DNA of 64,000 bases from Streptomyces sp. NBC_01314. GTDB taxonomy: Bacteria > Actinomycetota > Actinomycetes > Streptomycetales > Streptomycetaceae. The notes under the pieces are model-generated. The model was not told where the DNA came from and ran no database searches. It was given only the letters and a program-made list of their open reading frames with translations. Both the position numbers and the translations under genes were made by a program. The stretch is taken from assembly GCF_041435215.1 (NCBI RefSeq), contig NZ_CP108394.1, forward strand, positions 4,216,001 to 4,280,000, read 5' to 3'. Shown here one piece after another: positions 36,754-46,400 of the stretch; position 1 is the first letter of the stretch, and each line of letters begins with the position of its first letter.

Positions 36754-37132
36754 TCCTGCCGCCCCGATCATCGCAGCCACTCCCCGCCGACGAAACCCCG
36801 GGCAGGCCACAGCCGATCCGCCGGTCCACTGCCGCACGGTTCGCGGGTGGGCGGGATCACACGTGGGCCCATGCGGCCGTGCCACGGGCCCAGACCGGCG
36901 GACGAGTTCGGCGAAAGCGTGCGCCGGCAGCGCCTGACGGCGGCGTCATCCGCCCGCCCCTCGCCCACCCCAACGAGAGCCCCCGAAAGGTGGTCCCTTG
37001 ACAGACCCCGGCGACCTTTTCCACGTACGGGTGACATCCAGGCCTTCTCCGGCCACACCGCCCACCCCGGCGCATAATCTGCGCTCCGCCACAGGCGCAC
37101 GGGGAACACGGGCGCACAGGGGAGGGAAGAGC
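36754..37132. other. Divergent intergenic region without a gene
   Basis: 379 bases between the enoyl-CoA hydratase leader and the gene at 37133. It must hold the promoters of both genes. No coding region, hairpin or repeat stands out. Confidence 0.4.
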
Positions 37133-38020
37133 ATGACGACGAACACGGCCACCAGGCCAACGCCGACCACACCACGAGCGCCACAGGAGCCACCGACGAC
37201 ACCTACGACGCCCATGGCACCCATGGCTTCCGGGGCTTCCACACCGACGGGGTCTCCGAGGTCGCAGACCTCGCGAACTCCGACGGGGTCTGGGACGCCC
37301 TCGGCTCCCTGGAGGCCGTCGACGACCCCGGTGCGGCCGGACATGCCGTTCTCACCCCTCGTATCCGGGCCTTCGGACCAGGCCGGGGGCGTATCCGACC
37401 AGCCCGCGCCCCGGCCGCGAGGTCGGCACCGGCGGCCCCGCCCCCGGAAGCTGCTGTTCGCGGTGGGTGGGATGGCGCTGGCGGCGGGGGCGCTGAGTCT
37501 CCTGCGGGTGGCGTCGGACCCGGCCGGCGGCGGCGCCAGTACGGCGGGCCCGGCACCGAGCGCGGCGGACGAGGTCACGGACGAGGCGACCGACGCCGGC
37601 GCGACGGCGGGAGACGAGCCCTCGGCCGACGCGGGGACCCCGACCGCCGACGCCCCCATGGGCGGCGGAAACACCGCATCGACCCGGCCACCGTCACCGG
37701 GAGCCACCGCCCCCACGCCGAGCCCTTCCACTTTCCCGCCCGCCCCGGCCATCGGTGTCGAGCTCCCCTCCGACGCCGGCGCCCGCGACCTCCCCAGGAC
37801 CCCGCCCACCCCGGACAGGCCCTCAGCGGCCCGCACCTCGGACGCACCCCGCTCCACGCCACCCACGCCCACTCAGCCACCAGCGGCAGCCCCGCAGCAG
37901 CCGACCACCCCCGACTCCCCGGACTCACCGAACGCCCCCGGCGACTCGACAGCCCCCGCGAAGCCGGGCCTGTGCGTCCCGATCGTCGGCCTCTGCGTCG
38001 ACGACGCCCTGGGCAGGTAG
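37133..38020 (+). CDS. Proline/threonine-rich membrane-anchored disordered protein
   Basis: 295 aa from ATG 37133 (GGAGGGAAG SD). Residues 1-100 are Pro/Thr/Ser-rich and end in a basic patch (RPRGRHRRPRPRK). One membrane helix (LLFAVGGMALAAGALSLLRVA) follows, and then ~160 extracellular residues of Pro/Thr/Ala with almost no predicted fold. The extreme C-terminus, PGLCVPIVGLCVDDALGR, has two cysteines that could pair. Single-pass, N-inside topology. Base composition and codon use fit a real gene in this frame, but no family is recognised. Confidence 0.65.
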   Translation: MTTNTATRPTPTTPRAPQEPPTTPTTPMAPMASGASTPTGSPRSQTSRTPTGSGTPSAPWRPSTTPVRPDMPFSPLVSGPSDQAGGVSDQPAPRPRGRHRRPRPRKLLFAVGGMALAAGALSLLRVASDPAGGGASTAGPAPSAADEVTDEATDAGATAGDEPSADAGTPTADAPMGGGNTASTRPPSPGATAPTPSPSTFPPAPAIGVELPSDAGARDLPRTPPTPDRPSAARTSDAPRSTPPTPTQPPAAAPQQPTTPDSPDSPNAPGDSTAPAKPGLCVPIVGLCVDDALGR

Positions 38021-38119
38021 CCGCATAAGCACACAGGCGGCGGCACGGCTGTCACGCACCGCAGACCCAGGCACCACAGAGCCCCACGCCCCGTACCGAC
38101 TACCTGAGGCGGCGTGCCC

Positions 38120-39283
38120 TCACGCCTTGCCCGGCCTCCGCGTGAGCAGCCACGGCTGGACCACGCCCAGGCCGCGCACCGGGCGTTGCCACATCGGCTG
38201 GAGGGCGAAGCGGTAGGTCGGGGGTTCCTCGCCCTCCTTCTCCGCGGCGGCCGCGGCTTCGGCGGCGTCGGCCTCGGAGGCGGGGGCCTCGGCCGTACGG
38301 GTCAGCTCCTCGGCGAAGGCTCCGTCGACGAGAACCGCGTCCTTCGGCGCTATCGAGGTGAGGCGGCTCGCGAGGTTCACGGTCGACCCGAAGACGTCGC
38401 CCATCCGGGTCGTCACCGTGCCGAAGGCCATGCCGACACGCAGCTCGGGCATGGTCTCGTCGTTGGCCATGGTCTCGATCAGCCGAAGAGCGATCTCGGC
38501 GGCGACGCCCGCGTCGTCCGTGGCGTAGAGGACCTCGTCGCCCAGGGTCTTGATGAGCCGGCCACCGTTCGCCGCCACGAGGTCCGCCGCCGTGGTCTCG
38601 AAGGCCTCGACCAGTTCGCCGAGCTCCTCCTCCTCCATACGACGGGTGAGACGCGTGAACCCGACGAGGTCGGCGAAGCAGACCGCGAGCCGCCGGTCGA
38701 CCATCTCCTCGTCGTCCGCGGCCTGCACGACCCGCCCGGTGGCGGCGGCGAGCTGACGCCGCCAGACGTAGACGAGGAACTCCTCCAGCTCCGGCAGCAA
38801 CAGCTCCATCAGCGGATACGTCACCTCGGTCCGGGTCATCCCCGGCTCCGGCGGCTCGGTCAGCCCCTCCAGGAAGGAGTCGATCTGCCACTCGGCGAGC
38901 CGCGCCGTGGTCTGCCCGGTCGAACGGGCCACCTGCACCGCCATGGCCTCGCTCAGCAGCCCCGCTTCCACGAGACCGGCGAGCCGACGCAGCGCGAGGA
39001 CGTCCGCCTCGGTCAGCGCCTTGGCCTGGCCGATGTCCGCGAAGCCCATGGCGCGCCAGAAACGGGACGCCAGTTCCATGGAAACGCCCGCGCTGCGCGC
39101 CGCCTGAAAGGGGGTGTACCGGCGCTCGGCCCCGAGGATCAGCCCTTCGAGCCGCAGCGCCAGCGGGTCCTCCTCCTCGGCGTCCACGCCGTGGGGCTCT
39201 CCCCGCTCGAGCGAAGCCGAGAGGGGGGGCGGCTCCACGCGGTCATCCGCGTCCGTGCCGGAGCCCGTGTCCTCGACGCTCAC
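38120..39283 (-). CDS. cya: Class III adenylate cyclase
   Basis: 387 aa from GTG 39283 (GGAAGGG SD). The N-terminal ~170 residues form a helical regulatory part (YTPFQAARSAGVSMELASRFWRAMG). The C-terminal class III cyclase domain has metal-binding Asp in VCFADLVGFTRL, substrate Lys/Asp in LIKTLGDEVLYA and the transition-state pair in GSTVNLASRLTS. It makes cAMP from ATP. Size and gene neighbourhood match the S. coelicolor adenylate cyclase required for germination and development, as I recall it. No membrane helices, so cytoplasmic. It lies 4 kb from cdgE. Confidence 0.88.
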   Translation of the reverse strand: MSVEDTGSGTDADDRVEPPPLSASLERGEPHGVDAEEEDPLALRLEGLILGAERRYTPFQAARSAGVSMELASRFWRAMGFADIGQAKALTEADVLALRRLAGLVEAGLLSEAMAVQVARSTGQTTARLAEWQIDSFLEGLTEPPEPGMTRTEVTYPLMELLLPELEEFLVYVWRRQLAAATGRVVQAADDEEMVDRRLAVCFADLVGFTRLTRRMEEEELGELVEAFETTAADLVAANGGRLIKTLGDEVLYATDDAGVAAEIALRLIETMANDETMPELRVGMAFGTVTTRMGDVFGSTVNLASRLTSIAPKDAVLVDGAFAEELTRTAEAPASEADAAEAAAAAEKEGEEPPTYRFALQPMWQRPVRGLGVVQPWLLTRRPGKA

Positions 39284-39557
39284 TCCTGCTGCCCTTCCGA
39301 TCTCCCGCGGTCACGTACTCGACCGGCCTCAACTCTACGGCAGGTGTGCGCCAGCTCACTCCGTGAGGTGAGCCGAAGGGTGCGTACCCCGTCCGGGGGA
39401 CGGCACCCGGGGTGGGCGCGCACCCCTGGGGCACGCCCACCAGACCCCGGCTGTCGTCCTCCGGGCTCGTCGTCAAACGCCGGACGGGCTTGGAATCCGT
39501 ATACGCGCCCCGAGTGCCCAAGCCCCACCACCCCCACACGTCACACGTCACGCCACG

Positions 39558-40439
39558 TCACACAGGCCGCAGATGCACGATGTCCCCCGCCCCCACCGGC
39601 TCCTGCACCCCGTCCTCCGTGGCGAGAACCAGCCGGCCGTCCCCGTCCACCGCCACGGCCTCCCCCACGATCGACCGGTCCCCGGGCAGCTCGGCGCGCA
39701 CTTTCCGCCCCAAGGTCGCGCACCCGGCGGCGTAGGTCTCCTGGAGTCCGCTCGCCGACGGGTCGCCCTTGGCCGCACGCCACCGCCCGTACCAGTCCTC
39801 CAGCGCCCGCAGCACGGCCCGCAGCAGCGGATCACGGTCCGTGCTCACGGCTCCGGCGAGCACCAGGGACCCGGCGGCGGGCACCGGCAGCTCGTCCTCC
39901 CGCAGGCTGACGTTGATACCGATACCGATCACCACCCCGTCCGCACCCGCTCGCTCCGCGAGGATGCCGCCGGCCTTGCGCTCCTGCCCACCGACAGTCA
40001 CCAGCAGGTCATTGGGCCACTTGAGTGCCGTATCGATCCCGGCGGCCCGGGACAGCCCGGTCGCCACGGCCACGCCGGAGAGGAGGGGCAGCCAGCCCCA
40101 GCGCTCGATGGGCACCTCGCCCGGCTTGAGAAGCACCGAGAAGAACAGGCCGGAGCGCGCGGGCGCGGTCCAGCTGCGATCGAGGCGGCCGCGGCCCGCC
40201 TTCTGCTCCTCGGCGATGAGCACCGCGCCCTCGGGAAGCCGGTCGGCACGCCCCGCGAGGTCCGTGTTGGTGGAGTCGATGACCGGCACCACGTCCAGGG
40301 AGCTCCACAGCCCGCCCTCCCGGATCAGCGCCCGCCGCAGGGAGGCGGAGTTGAGGGGTGGCCGGTCCAGGTCGGACCACCGGCTGCCTGGCTTGTCGTC
40401 AGCGTTGTCAGCGTCGTCTGAGGCATCTCGCGGCGTCAT
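39558..40439 (-). CDS. birA: Biotin--[acetyl-CoA-carboxylase] ligase
   Basis: 293 aa. The biotin-AMP loop is AGRGRLDRSW, preceded by IDSTNTDLAGRA. KWPNDLLV binds ATP/biotin and KAGGILAE and GIGINVS follow. The C-terminal SH3-like domain is present (GEAVAVDGDGRLVLAT). There is no N-terminal DNA-binding domain, so this is a monofunctional (class I) ligase. It would attach biotin to the Lys of the AMKM motif in AccA2 encoded 4 kb away. Divergent from pccB with 184 bases between starts. Confidence 0.93.
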   Translation of the reverse strand: MTPRDASDDADNADDKPGSRWSDLDRPPLNSASLRRALIREGGLWSSLDVVPVIDSTNTDLAGRADRLPEGAVLIAEEQKAGRGRLDRSWTAPARSGLFFSVLLKPGEVPIERWGWLPLLSGVAVATGLSRAAGIDTALKWPNDLLVTVGGQERKAGGILAERAGADGVVIGIGINVSLREDELPVPAAGSLVLAGAVSTDRDPLLRAVLRALEDWYGRWRAAKGDPSASGLQETYAAGCATLGRKVRAELPGDRSIVGEAVAVDGDGRLVLATEDGVQEPVGAGDIVHLRPV

Positions 40440-40623
40440 GCAACCCAGCCTAGATGTGGTAAACGCCGCACTGCCGAACCATAGGCGCAGCACTACGCTA
40501 CGGATGAGTAACCCCACACACTTCTGAGCACGTACCCAGCACGGCCAAGCACGACCAAGTACGCACCGAGAAGCACGTACTGATCCGTCACGTCCCCATG
40601 AGCAGGCAGGGAGCCGCATCCCG

Positions 40624-42213
40624 ATGTCCGAGCCGGAAGAGATCGACATTCACACGACCGCGGGGAAGCTCGCGGACCTGCAGCGCCGTATCGACGAGGC
40701 GACGCACGCCGGCTCCGAGCGCGCGGTGGAGAAGCAGCACGCCAAGGGCAAACTGACGGCCCGTGAGCGCATCGAACTGCTCCTCGACGACGACTCGTTC
40801 GTGGAGTTCGACGAGTTCGCCCGCCACCGCTCCACCGACTTCGGCATGGAGAACAACCGCCCCTACGGCGACGGTGTCGTGACCGGCTACGGAACCGTCG
40901 ACGGCCGCCCGGTCGCCGTCTTCTCCCAGGACTTCACCGTCCTCGGCGGCTCGCTCGGCGAGGTCTTCGGCCAGAAGATCATGAAGGCGATGGACTTCGC
41001 CCTCAAGACCGGCTGTCCCTTCATCGGCATCAACGACTCCGGCGGCGCCCGCATCCAGGAGGGCGTCATGGCCCTGGGCATGTACGGCGAGATCTTCCGC
41101 CGCAACACCCACGCCTCCGGCGTCATCCCCCAGATCTCCCTGGTCGTCGGCCCCTGCGCGGGCGGCGCGGTCTACTCCCCCGCGATCACCGACTTCACGG
41201 TCATGGTCGACCAGACCTCGCACATGTTCATCACCGGCCCGGACGTCATCAAGACGGTCACCGGCGAGGACGTCGGCTTCGAGGAACTGGGCGGGGCCCG
41301 CACCCACAACGCGACCTCCGGCGTGGCCCACCACATGGCGGGCGACGAGAAGGACGCGATCGAGTACGTCAAGCAACTCCTGTCCTACCTCCCCTCGAAC
41401 AACCTCAGCGAGCCCCCCGCGTTCCCGGAACAGGCGGATCTCACCGTCACCGACGAGGACCGCGAACTGGACACCCTCGTCCCGGACAGCGCGAACCAGC
41501 CGTACGACATGCACACGGTCATCGAACACGTCCTGGACGACGCCGAGTTCTTCGAGACCCAGGCCCTGTTCGCGCCGAACATCCTCACCGGCTTCGGCCG
41601 CGTCGAGGGCCATCCGGTCGGCATCGTCGCCAACCAGCCCATGCAGTTCGCGGGCTGCCTGGACATCGACGCCTCCGAAAAGGCCGCCCGCTTCGTCCGC
41701 ACCTGCGACGCCTTCAACGTCCCCGTCCTGACCTTCGTCGACGTCCCCGGCTTCCTCCCGGGCGTCGGCCAGGAACACGACGGCATCATCCGCCGCGGCG
41801 CCAAGCTCATCTACGCCTACGCCGAGGCCACCGTCCCCCTCATCACCGTCATCACCCGCAAGGCCTTCGGCGGCGCCTACGACGTCATGGGCTCCAAGCA
41901 CCTCGGCGCCGACCTCAACCTGGCCTGGCCCACCGCCCAGATCGCCGTCATGGGCGCCCAGGGCGCGGTCAACATCCTCCACCGCCGCACCATCGCCGCC
42001 GCCCCCGACGACGAACGCGAGGCAGTCCGCGCCCGCCTCATCCAGGAGTACGAGGACACCCTCCTCAACCCCTACACCGCGGCCGAACGCGGCTACGTCG
42101 ACGCCGTCATCACCCCTTCCGAAACCCGCCGCCACCTCATCCGCGGCCTGCGTCAACTCCGCACCAAGCGGGAATCCCTCCCCCCGAAGAAGCACGGAAA
42201 CATCCCCCTCTAG
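40624..42213 (+). CDS. pccB: Propionyl/acyl-CoA carboxylase beta subunit
   Basis: 529 aa carboxyltransferase, with AGGGAG upstream. Crotonase-like oxyanion motifs are [17 protein letters not shown] and [12 protein letters not shown] in the N-terminal half and [17 protein letters not shown] and [18 protein letters not shown] in the C-terminal half. Asp420 in GAYDVMG aligns with the residue (Asp422 in S. coelicolor PccB) that favours propionyl-CoA over acetyl-CoA. It works with biotinylated AccA2 and PccE to make methylmalonyl-CoA for polyketides and metabolism. pccE follows at once. Confidence 0.93.
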   Translation: MSEPEEIDIHTTAGKLADLQRRIDEATHAGSERAVEKQHAKGKLTARERIELLLDDDSFVEFDEFARHRSTDFGMENNRPYGDGVVTGYGTVDGRPVAVFSQDFTVLGGSLGEVFGQKIMKAMDFALKTGCPFIGINDSGGARIQEGVMALGMYGEIFRRNTHASGVIPQISLVVGPCAGGAVYSPAITDFTVMVDQTSHMFITGPDVIKTVTGEDVGFEELGGARTHNATSGVAHHMAGDEKDAIEYVKQLLSYLPSNNLSEPPAFPEQADLTVTDEDRELDTLVPDSANQPYDMHTVIEHVLDDAEFFETQALFAPNILTGFGRVEGHPVGIVANQPMQFAGCLDIDASEKAARFVRTCDAFNVPVLTFVDVPGFLPGVGQEHDGIIRRGAKLIYAYAEATVPLITVITRKAFGGAYDVMGSKHLGADLNLAWPTAQIAVMGAQGAVNILHRRTIAAAPDDEREAVRARLIQEYEDTLLNPYTAAERGYVDAVITPSETRRHLIRGLRQLRTKRESLPPKKHGNIPL

Positions 42214-42239
42214 CCACCTCTAGCCTGCTGGGAGCCGAC

Positions 42240-42449
42240 ATGACCATCAAGGTCGTACGGGGCAACCCGACCCCGGAGGAGCTCGCCGCCGCCCTGGCGG
42301 TGGTCCGGGCCCGCGCCGCGGCGGCGGCCACCGAGCCGCCCGGCGCGCCCGCACCCCGCGACTCGTGGTCCGACCCGTCCCGCATCGCCGCCCACCGCCT
42401 GCCGGCCCCGGGCCCCACCACCTGGGGCCGCACCTACTGGCCCGGCTGA
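42240..42449 (+). CDS. pccE: Acyl-CoA carboxylase epsilon subunit
   Basis: 69 aa. The sequence pattern IKVVRGNPTPEELAAALAVV with the C-terminal W-x-x-P-x-R/x-x-x-P...TWGRTYWPG is that of actinobacterial AccE/PccE. This small subunit binds the beta subunit and stimulates the carboxylase. It lies 26 bases after pccB, in the same operon. Confidence 0.9.
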   Translation: MTIKVVRGNPTPEELAAALAVVRARAAAAATEPPGAPAPRDSWSDPSRIAAHRLPAPGPTTWGRTYWPG

Positions 42450-42470
42450 GCGGAACCTCTCCTACCGACT

Positions 42471-42486
42471 TGAGTACGCGTACTCA
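42471..42486. promoter_or_regulatory. Perfect 16-bp palindrome upstream of a 42-aa membrane protein
   Basis: TGAGTACGCGTACTCA, with both halves perfect, 36 bases before the start of the small protein gene at 42522 and 22 bases after the pccE stop. It is probably an operator or promoter element. Confidence 0.55.
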
Positions 42487-42521
42487 GGCGCCCGACCCCC
42501 TGGGCGATGCACCATCGCACC

Positions 42522-42650
42522 ATGCTCTGGTCCGACCCTGAGAACGAGCCGCCGAAGGAACTGCGCGACACGCAGGCCATGCTTCGGCGGCTCAGCGTGC
42601 TCCTGGCCGTAGCCATGCTGCTGGCCATGCTCGTCCTGGGCATCCTCTGA
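42522..42650 (+). CDS. Tiny single-helix membrane protein
   Basis: 42 aa. MLWSDPENEPPKELRDTQAM is followed by a hydrophobic helix (LSVLLAVAMLLAMLVLGIL) that ends at the stop. An in-frame ATG 15 bases upstream (42507) is an alternative start. It lies between pccE and maf and is preceded by a perfect palindrome. Small proteins at this locus recur in Streptomyces as far as I remember. Function unknown; the clean helix and the stop right after it argue for a real gene. Confidence 0.6.
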   Translation: MLWSDPENEPPKELRDTQAMLRRLSVLLAVAMLLAMLVLGIL

Positions 42651-42756
42651 CCGCCACGGACGAGATGCCCGACGGCGAGACAGCCGCGTAAGTCGAGAAG
42701 GGGGCGGACCCCCCGACGCGCACCCGACCCACAACCAGCCGGGGCCCCGCCCCAAA

Positions 42757-42776
42757 GGGGCGCGGGGAACTGCGCG
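42757..42776 (+). repeat. GGGGCGCGGGGAAC-family intergenic repeat
   Basis: GGGGCGCGGGGAACTGCGCG, identical to 59868-59887. It stands in the gap 42651-42947 before maf. The preceding GGGGCCCCGCCCC can pair with it as a hairpin. Confidence 0.7.
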
Positions 42777-42947
42777 AACAACCACACACCACCCGCACCC
42801 GCCACACCACTCGCGCCCCCACGGCGAACAGGCGCACCACACCAATCCAGGCCGCCTGAAAACCCGGATCCCACACCCGAACCGGCCAACCACCGAAGGG
42901 CCCCCGCACCCGAACCGGCCAACCGCCGGAGGCAATACCCTGACCCC

Positions 42948-43568
42948 ATGACCGCCCCACAGCCCCGCCGCCTCGTGCTCGCCTCCCAGTCCCCCGCCCG
43001 GCTCAACCTGCTGCGGCAGGCCGGCCTCGCCCCCGAGGTGATCGTCAGCGGGGTGGACGAGGACGCCGTCACCGCTCCCACCCCCGCCGACCTCGCTCTC
43101 GCCCTGGCCGAGGCCAAGGCTTCGGTCGTGGCCGCGAAGCCCGAGGTCAAGGGCGCCCTGGTCATCGGCTGCGACTCGGTCCTCGACCTGGACGGCGAGG
43201 CCTTCGGCAAGCCCGCGGACGCCGAGGAGGCCACCGCCCGCTGGAAGTCCATGCGGGGCCGCGCCGGCACGCTCCAGACCGGCCACTGCGTCTACGACAC
43301 GGCCACCGGCCGCTACACCTCCGCGACCGCCTCCACCGTCGTCCACTTCGGCGACCCCACCGACGAGGAGATCGCCGCGTACGTCGCCTCGGGCGAGCCC
43401 CTCCACGTCGCGGGCGCGTTCACCCTCGACGGCCGCTCGGCCCCGTTCATCGACGGCATCGAGGGCGACAACGGCAACGTCATCGGCATCAGCCTGCCCC
43501 TGCTCCGCCGCCTGCTGGCCCAACTGGGCGTAGGCATCACAGAGCTGTGGACGCCCCGCGAGAAGTGA
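42948..43568 (+). CDS. maf: Maf-like nucleoside triphosphate pyrophosphatase
   Basis: 206 aa. The Maf signature [18 protein letters not shown] (phosphate-binding SxSxxR-type loop) opens the protein. [30 protein letters not shown] and [18 protein letters not shown] follow. It hydrolyses non-canonical or pyrimidine NTPs, preventing their incorporation. The AATACCCT box ending 6 bases before the ATG and the lack of an SD suggest a leaderless transcript. Confidence 0.92.
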   Translation: MTAPQPRRLVLASQSPARLNLLRQAGLAPEVIVSGVDEDAVTAPTPADLALALAEAKASVVAAKPEVKGALVIGCDSVLDLDGEAFGKPADAEEATARWKSMRGRAGTLQTGHCVYDTATGRYTSATASTVVHFGDPTDEEIAAYVASGEPLHVAGAFTLDGRSAPFIDGIEGDNGNVIGISLPLLRRLLAQLGVGITELWTPREK

Positions 43569-43595
43569 CCCGACCCGTTGAAGTGACGGGCACCG

Positions 43596-44144
43596 TCACG
43601 AAGCGCTGGGCGCCGGAGGAACGGCCGGAGCAGCCTGCTCCGGCCCACCGGGCCCACCCGCAGCACCGGACCCACCGGACCCACCCGGCACCGCGTCGGC
43701 AACCCCGTCCTGCCCGTCGTACGTCATCAGCGTGAGCAGCACGAGCCCCAGCACGACCATCATGAACGCGAACGCGCCCCACCCGACCAGCCCCACGGTG
43801 AGCGCCCCGAGCAGCCCGTGCACGACGGCCACGCTGATGAGCAGGATCCTCCCGAGTCCGGCGGCGGGCCGGTTGCGCAGCGCGACGAGCAGAGCGATCA
43901 CCCCGCAGAAGACGAAGTAGAGGCCGAAGACGACACCCCCGGCCTTCGTGGAGACGGACATCGCGTCCGGATCCAGCCCGGCGAGTGACATCTTCTGCCG
44001 GTCGACGACCGTGCCGAGGAACCACTGCAGCCCGGCGATCCCGAGCCCCTCCGCGAACAGCACGATCGCCGTGACCACCGCCACCGGTCTGCGGATCACC
44101 GGCCCCACCCACTTCCGTTCTCGTCCTGCTGCTCTCAGCGCCAC
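43596..44144 (-). CDS. Four-helix integral membrane protein
   Basis: 182 aa with four hydrophobic helices (VAVVTAIVLFAEGLGIAGLQ, GVVFGLYFVFCGVIALLVAL, ILLISVAVVHGLLGALTVG, GAFAFMMVVLGLVLLTLM). The tail is Gly/Pro/Ala-rich and cytoplasmic. It is convergent with maf and probably monocistronic. The family is a conserved Streptomyces hypothetical between maf and the biotin carboxylase gene; no function known to me. Confidence 0.75.
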   Translation of the reverse strand: MALRAAGRERKWVGPVIRRPVAVVTAIVLFAEGLGIAGLQWFLGTVVDRQKMSLAGLDPDAMSVSTKAGGVVFGLYFVFCGVIALLVALRNRPAAGLGRILLISVAVVHGLLGALTVGLVGWGAFAFMMVVLGLVLLTLMTYDGQDGVADAVPGGSGGSGAAGGPGGPEQAAPAVPPAPSAS

Positions 44145-44491
44145 GCACGCCCACGTCGTTACCCCAGGTAGGCGTTCGAGACATCGCGAACGCTACTAAC
44201 GGGTAAACCCCGGGACAAGGGTTCTCACGAGAGCAAAGAATCGTTGGGCCATTAGTAGGGACTCCACAAAGAAACCCGACCGGCCGCAGCACGGCCGCAC
44301 AGAGACCTTGACCACATCAGAGGGCTAGGGTTTCCGCATGGAGTCCTGCGCAATGCTGTGCGACAAGGGATTTCACGGGTTGAGCGAGCCTCGGTTCACG
44401 CTCCGTGTGGGCAAGCTCACCACTGTGGACGGGTCGAAACGCCGTGTCGGCAGTCCCTAAACTCGGCTTGTTTCAAGGAGAGGGAGCCATC
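44145..44491. other. Divergent promoter region of accA2 and the membrane protein gene
   Basis: 347 bases without a gene. A CTAAACT box about 35 bases before the accA2 start is a possible -10, but no convincing -35 is seen. The stretch GGCCGCAGCACGGCCGC near 44283 can form a small hairpin. Confidence 0.35.
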
Positions 44492-46264
44492 GTGCGCAAG
44501 GTGTTGATCGCCAACCGAGGCGAAATCGCTGTCCGCGTCGCCCGGGCGTGCCGGGACGCCGGGATCGCGAGCGTGGCCGTGTACGCCGATCCGGACCGGG
44601 ACGCGCTGCATGTGCGGGCCGCGGACGAGGCGTTCGCCCTGGGCGGTGACACGCCGGCGACCAGTTACCTGGACATGGGCAAGGTCCTGCAGGCGGCGAA
44701 GGACGCGGACGCCGACGCGGTCCACCCGGGCTACGGCTTCCTCTCGGAGAACGCGGAGTTCGCGCAGGCCGTCCTGGACGCCGGCCTGATCTGGATCGGC
44801 CCGCCCCCGCAGGCGATCCGTGACCTGGGTGACAAGGTGGCGGCCCGCCACATCGCCCAGCGCGCGGGTGCCCCGCTCGTCGCGGGCACCCCCGACCCGG
44901 TCTCGGGCGCCGACGAGGTCGTGACGTTCGCCCGGGAGCACGGTCTGCCGATCGCGATCAAGGCGGCCTTCGGCGGCGGTGGCCGCGGTCTGAAGGTCGC
45001 GCGCACCCTCGAAGAGGTCCCCGAGCTGTACGACTCGGCGGTCCGCGAGGCCGTCGCGGCGTTCGGCCGGGGCGAGTGCTTCGTGGAGCGCTACCTCGAC
45101 AAGCCCCGCCACGTGGAGACCCAGTGCCTGGCCGACTCCCACGGCAACGTGGTCGTGGTCTCCACCCGTGACTGCTCCCTGCAGCGCCGTCACCAGAAGC
45201 TGGTCGAGGAGGCTCCGGCCCCCTTCCTGTCCGAGGCGCAGAACGCGGAGCTGTACGCGGCGTCGAAGGCCATCCTGAAGGAGGCCGGCTACGTCGGCGC
45301 CGGCACGGTGGAGTTCCTGGTCGGTGTCGACGGCACGATCTCCTTCCTCGAGGTCAACACCCGCCTGCAGGTCGAGCACCCGGTCACCGAGGAGGTCACC
45401 GGTATCGACCTGGTCCGCGAGATGTTCCGCATCGCCGACGGCGAGGTGCTCGGCTACGACGACCCGCCGCTGCGCGGCCACTCCTTCGAGTTCCGCATCA
45501 ACGGCGAGGACCCCGGCCGGGGCTTCCTGCCCGCCCCCGGCACGGTCACCACGTTCACCGCTCCCACCGGTCCCGGTGTCCGCCTCGACGCGGGCGTGGA
45601 GTCCGGCAGCGTGATCGGCCCGGCCTGGGACTCCCTGCTGGCCAAACTCGTCGTCACCGGCGCCACACGGCAGCAGGCCCTGCAGCGCGCGGCCCGCGCC
45701 CTGGACGAGTTCACCGTCGAGGGCATGGCCACCGCGATCCCCTTCCACCGCGCGGTGGTCAGGGATCCGGCGTTCGGCCCCGAACTCACCGGCTCCACGG
45801 ACCCCTTCACGGTCCACACCCGCTGGATCGAGACCGAGTTCGTCAACGACATCAAGCCCTTCGCGGCCCCCGCCGACGCCGAGGCCGAGGACGAGACGGA
45901 CCGCGAGACGATCGTCGTCGAGGTCGGCGGCAAGCGCCTGGAGGTCTCCCTCCCGGCGGCCCTCGGCATGACCCTGGCCCGCACCGGTCTCGCCGCCGGC
46001 GCCAAGCCCAAGCGCCGCGCCGCCAAGAAGTCCGGCCCGGTCGCCTCGGGTGACACCCTCGCCTCCCCGATGCAGGGCACCATCGTCAAGGTCGCCGTCG
46101 AGGAGGGCCAGGAGGTCAAGGAGGGCGACCTCGTCGTCGTCCTCGAAGCCATGAAGATGGAACAGCCCCTCAACGCCCACCGTTCCGGCACCATCAAGGG
46201 CCTGAGCGCGGAGGTCGGCGCCTCGATCACCTCGGGCGCGGCGATCTGCGAGATCAAGGACTGA
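44492..46264 (+). CDS. accA2: Acetyl/propionyl-CoA carboxylase alpha subunit (biotin carboxylase + BCCP)
   Basis: 590 aa from GTG 44492 with AAGGAGAGGGAG upstream. Biotin carboxylase domain: [21 protein letters not shown]-grasp loop [48 protein letters not shown]. After a Lys/Arg-rich linker the biotinyl domain carries EAMKMEQPL near the C-terminus, with the Lys that BirA modifies. It forms carboxybiotin for PccB (and probably AccB) complexes. The length equals that of S. coelicolor AccA2 as I recall. A hairpin terminator follows. Confidence 0.94.
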   Translation: MRKVLIANRGEIAVRVARACRDAGIASVAVYADPDRDALHVRAADEAFALGGDTPATSYLDMGKVLQAAKDADADAVHPGYGFLSENAEFAQAVLDAGLIWIGPPPQAIRDLGDKVAARHIAQRAGAPLVAGTPDPVSGADEVVTFAREHGLPIAIKAAFGGGGRGLKVARTLEEVPELYDSAVREAVAAFGRGECFVERYLDKPRHVETQCLADSHGNVVVVSTRDCSLQRRHQKLVEEAPAPFLSEAQNAELYAASKAILKEAGYVGAGTVEFLVGVDGTISFLEVNTRLQVEHPVTEEVTGIDLVREMFRIADGEVLGYDDPPLRGHSFEFRINGEDPGRGFLPAPGTVTTFTAPTGPGVRLDAGVESGSVIGPAWDSLLAKLVVTGATRQQALQRAARALDEFTVEGMATAIPFHRAVVRDPAFGPELTGSTDPFTVHTRWIETEFVNDIKPFAAPADAEAEDETDRETIVVEVGGKRLEVSLPAALGMTLARTGLAAGAKPKRRAAKKSGPVASGDTLASPMQGTIVKVAVEEGQEVKEGDLVVVLEAMKMEQPLNAHRSGTIKGLSAEVGASITSGAAICEIKD

Positions 46265-46278
46265 CCCACGCTCAGCAC

Positions 46279-46311
46279 CCCCGCGCCCCGACGTTTCTCA
46301 GGGGCGCGGGG
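46279..46311 (+). terminator. accA2 terminator
   Basis: Perfect 11-bp stem CCCCGCGCCCC / GGGGCGCGGGG with an 11-base loop, 15 bases after the stop. Confidence 0.85.
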
Positions 46312-46400
46312 CTGTATCGACCGTACCCGCGCAACTCCCGCGATCACCCGAGCTCTTAGGCTGAGAACGCCCCCAGCGAAAGAGAGCAGGTGACACCACG

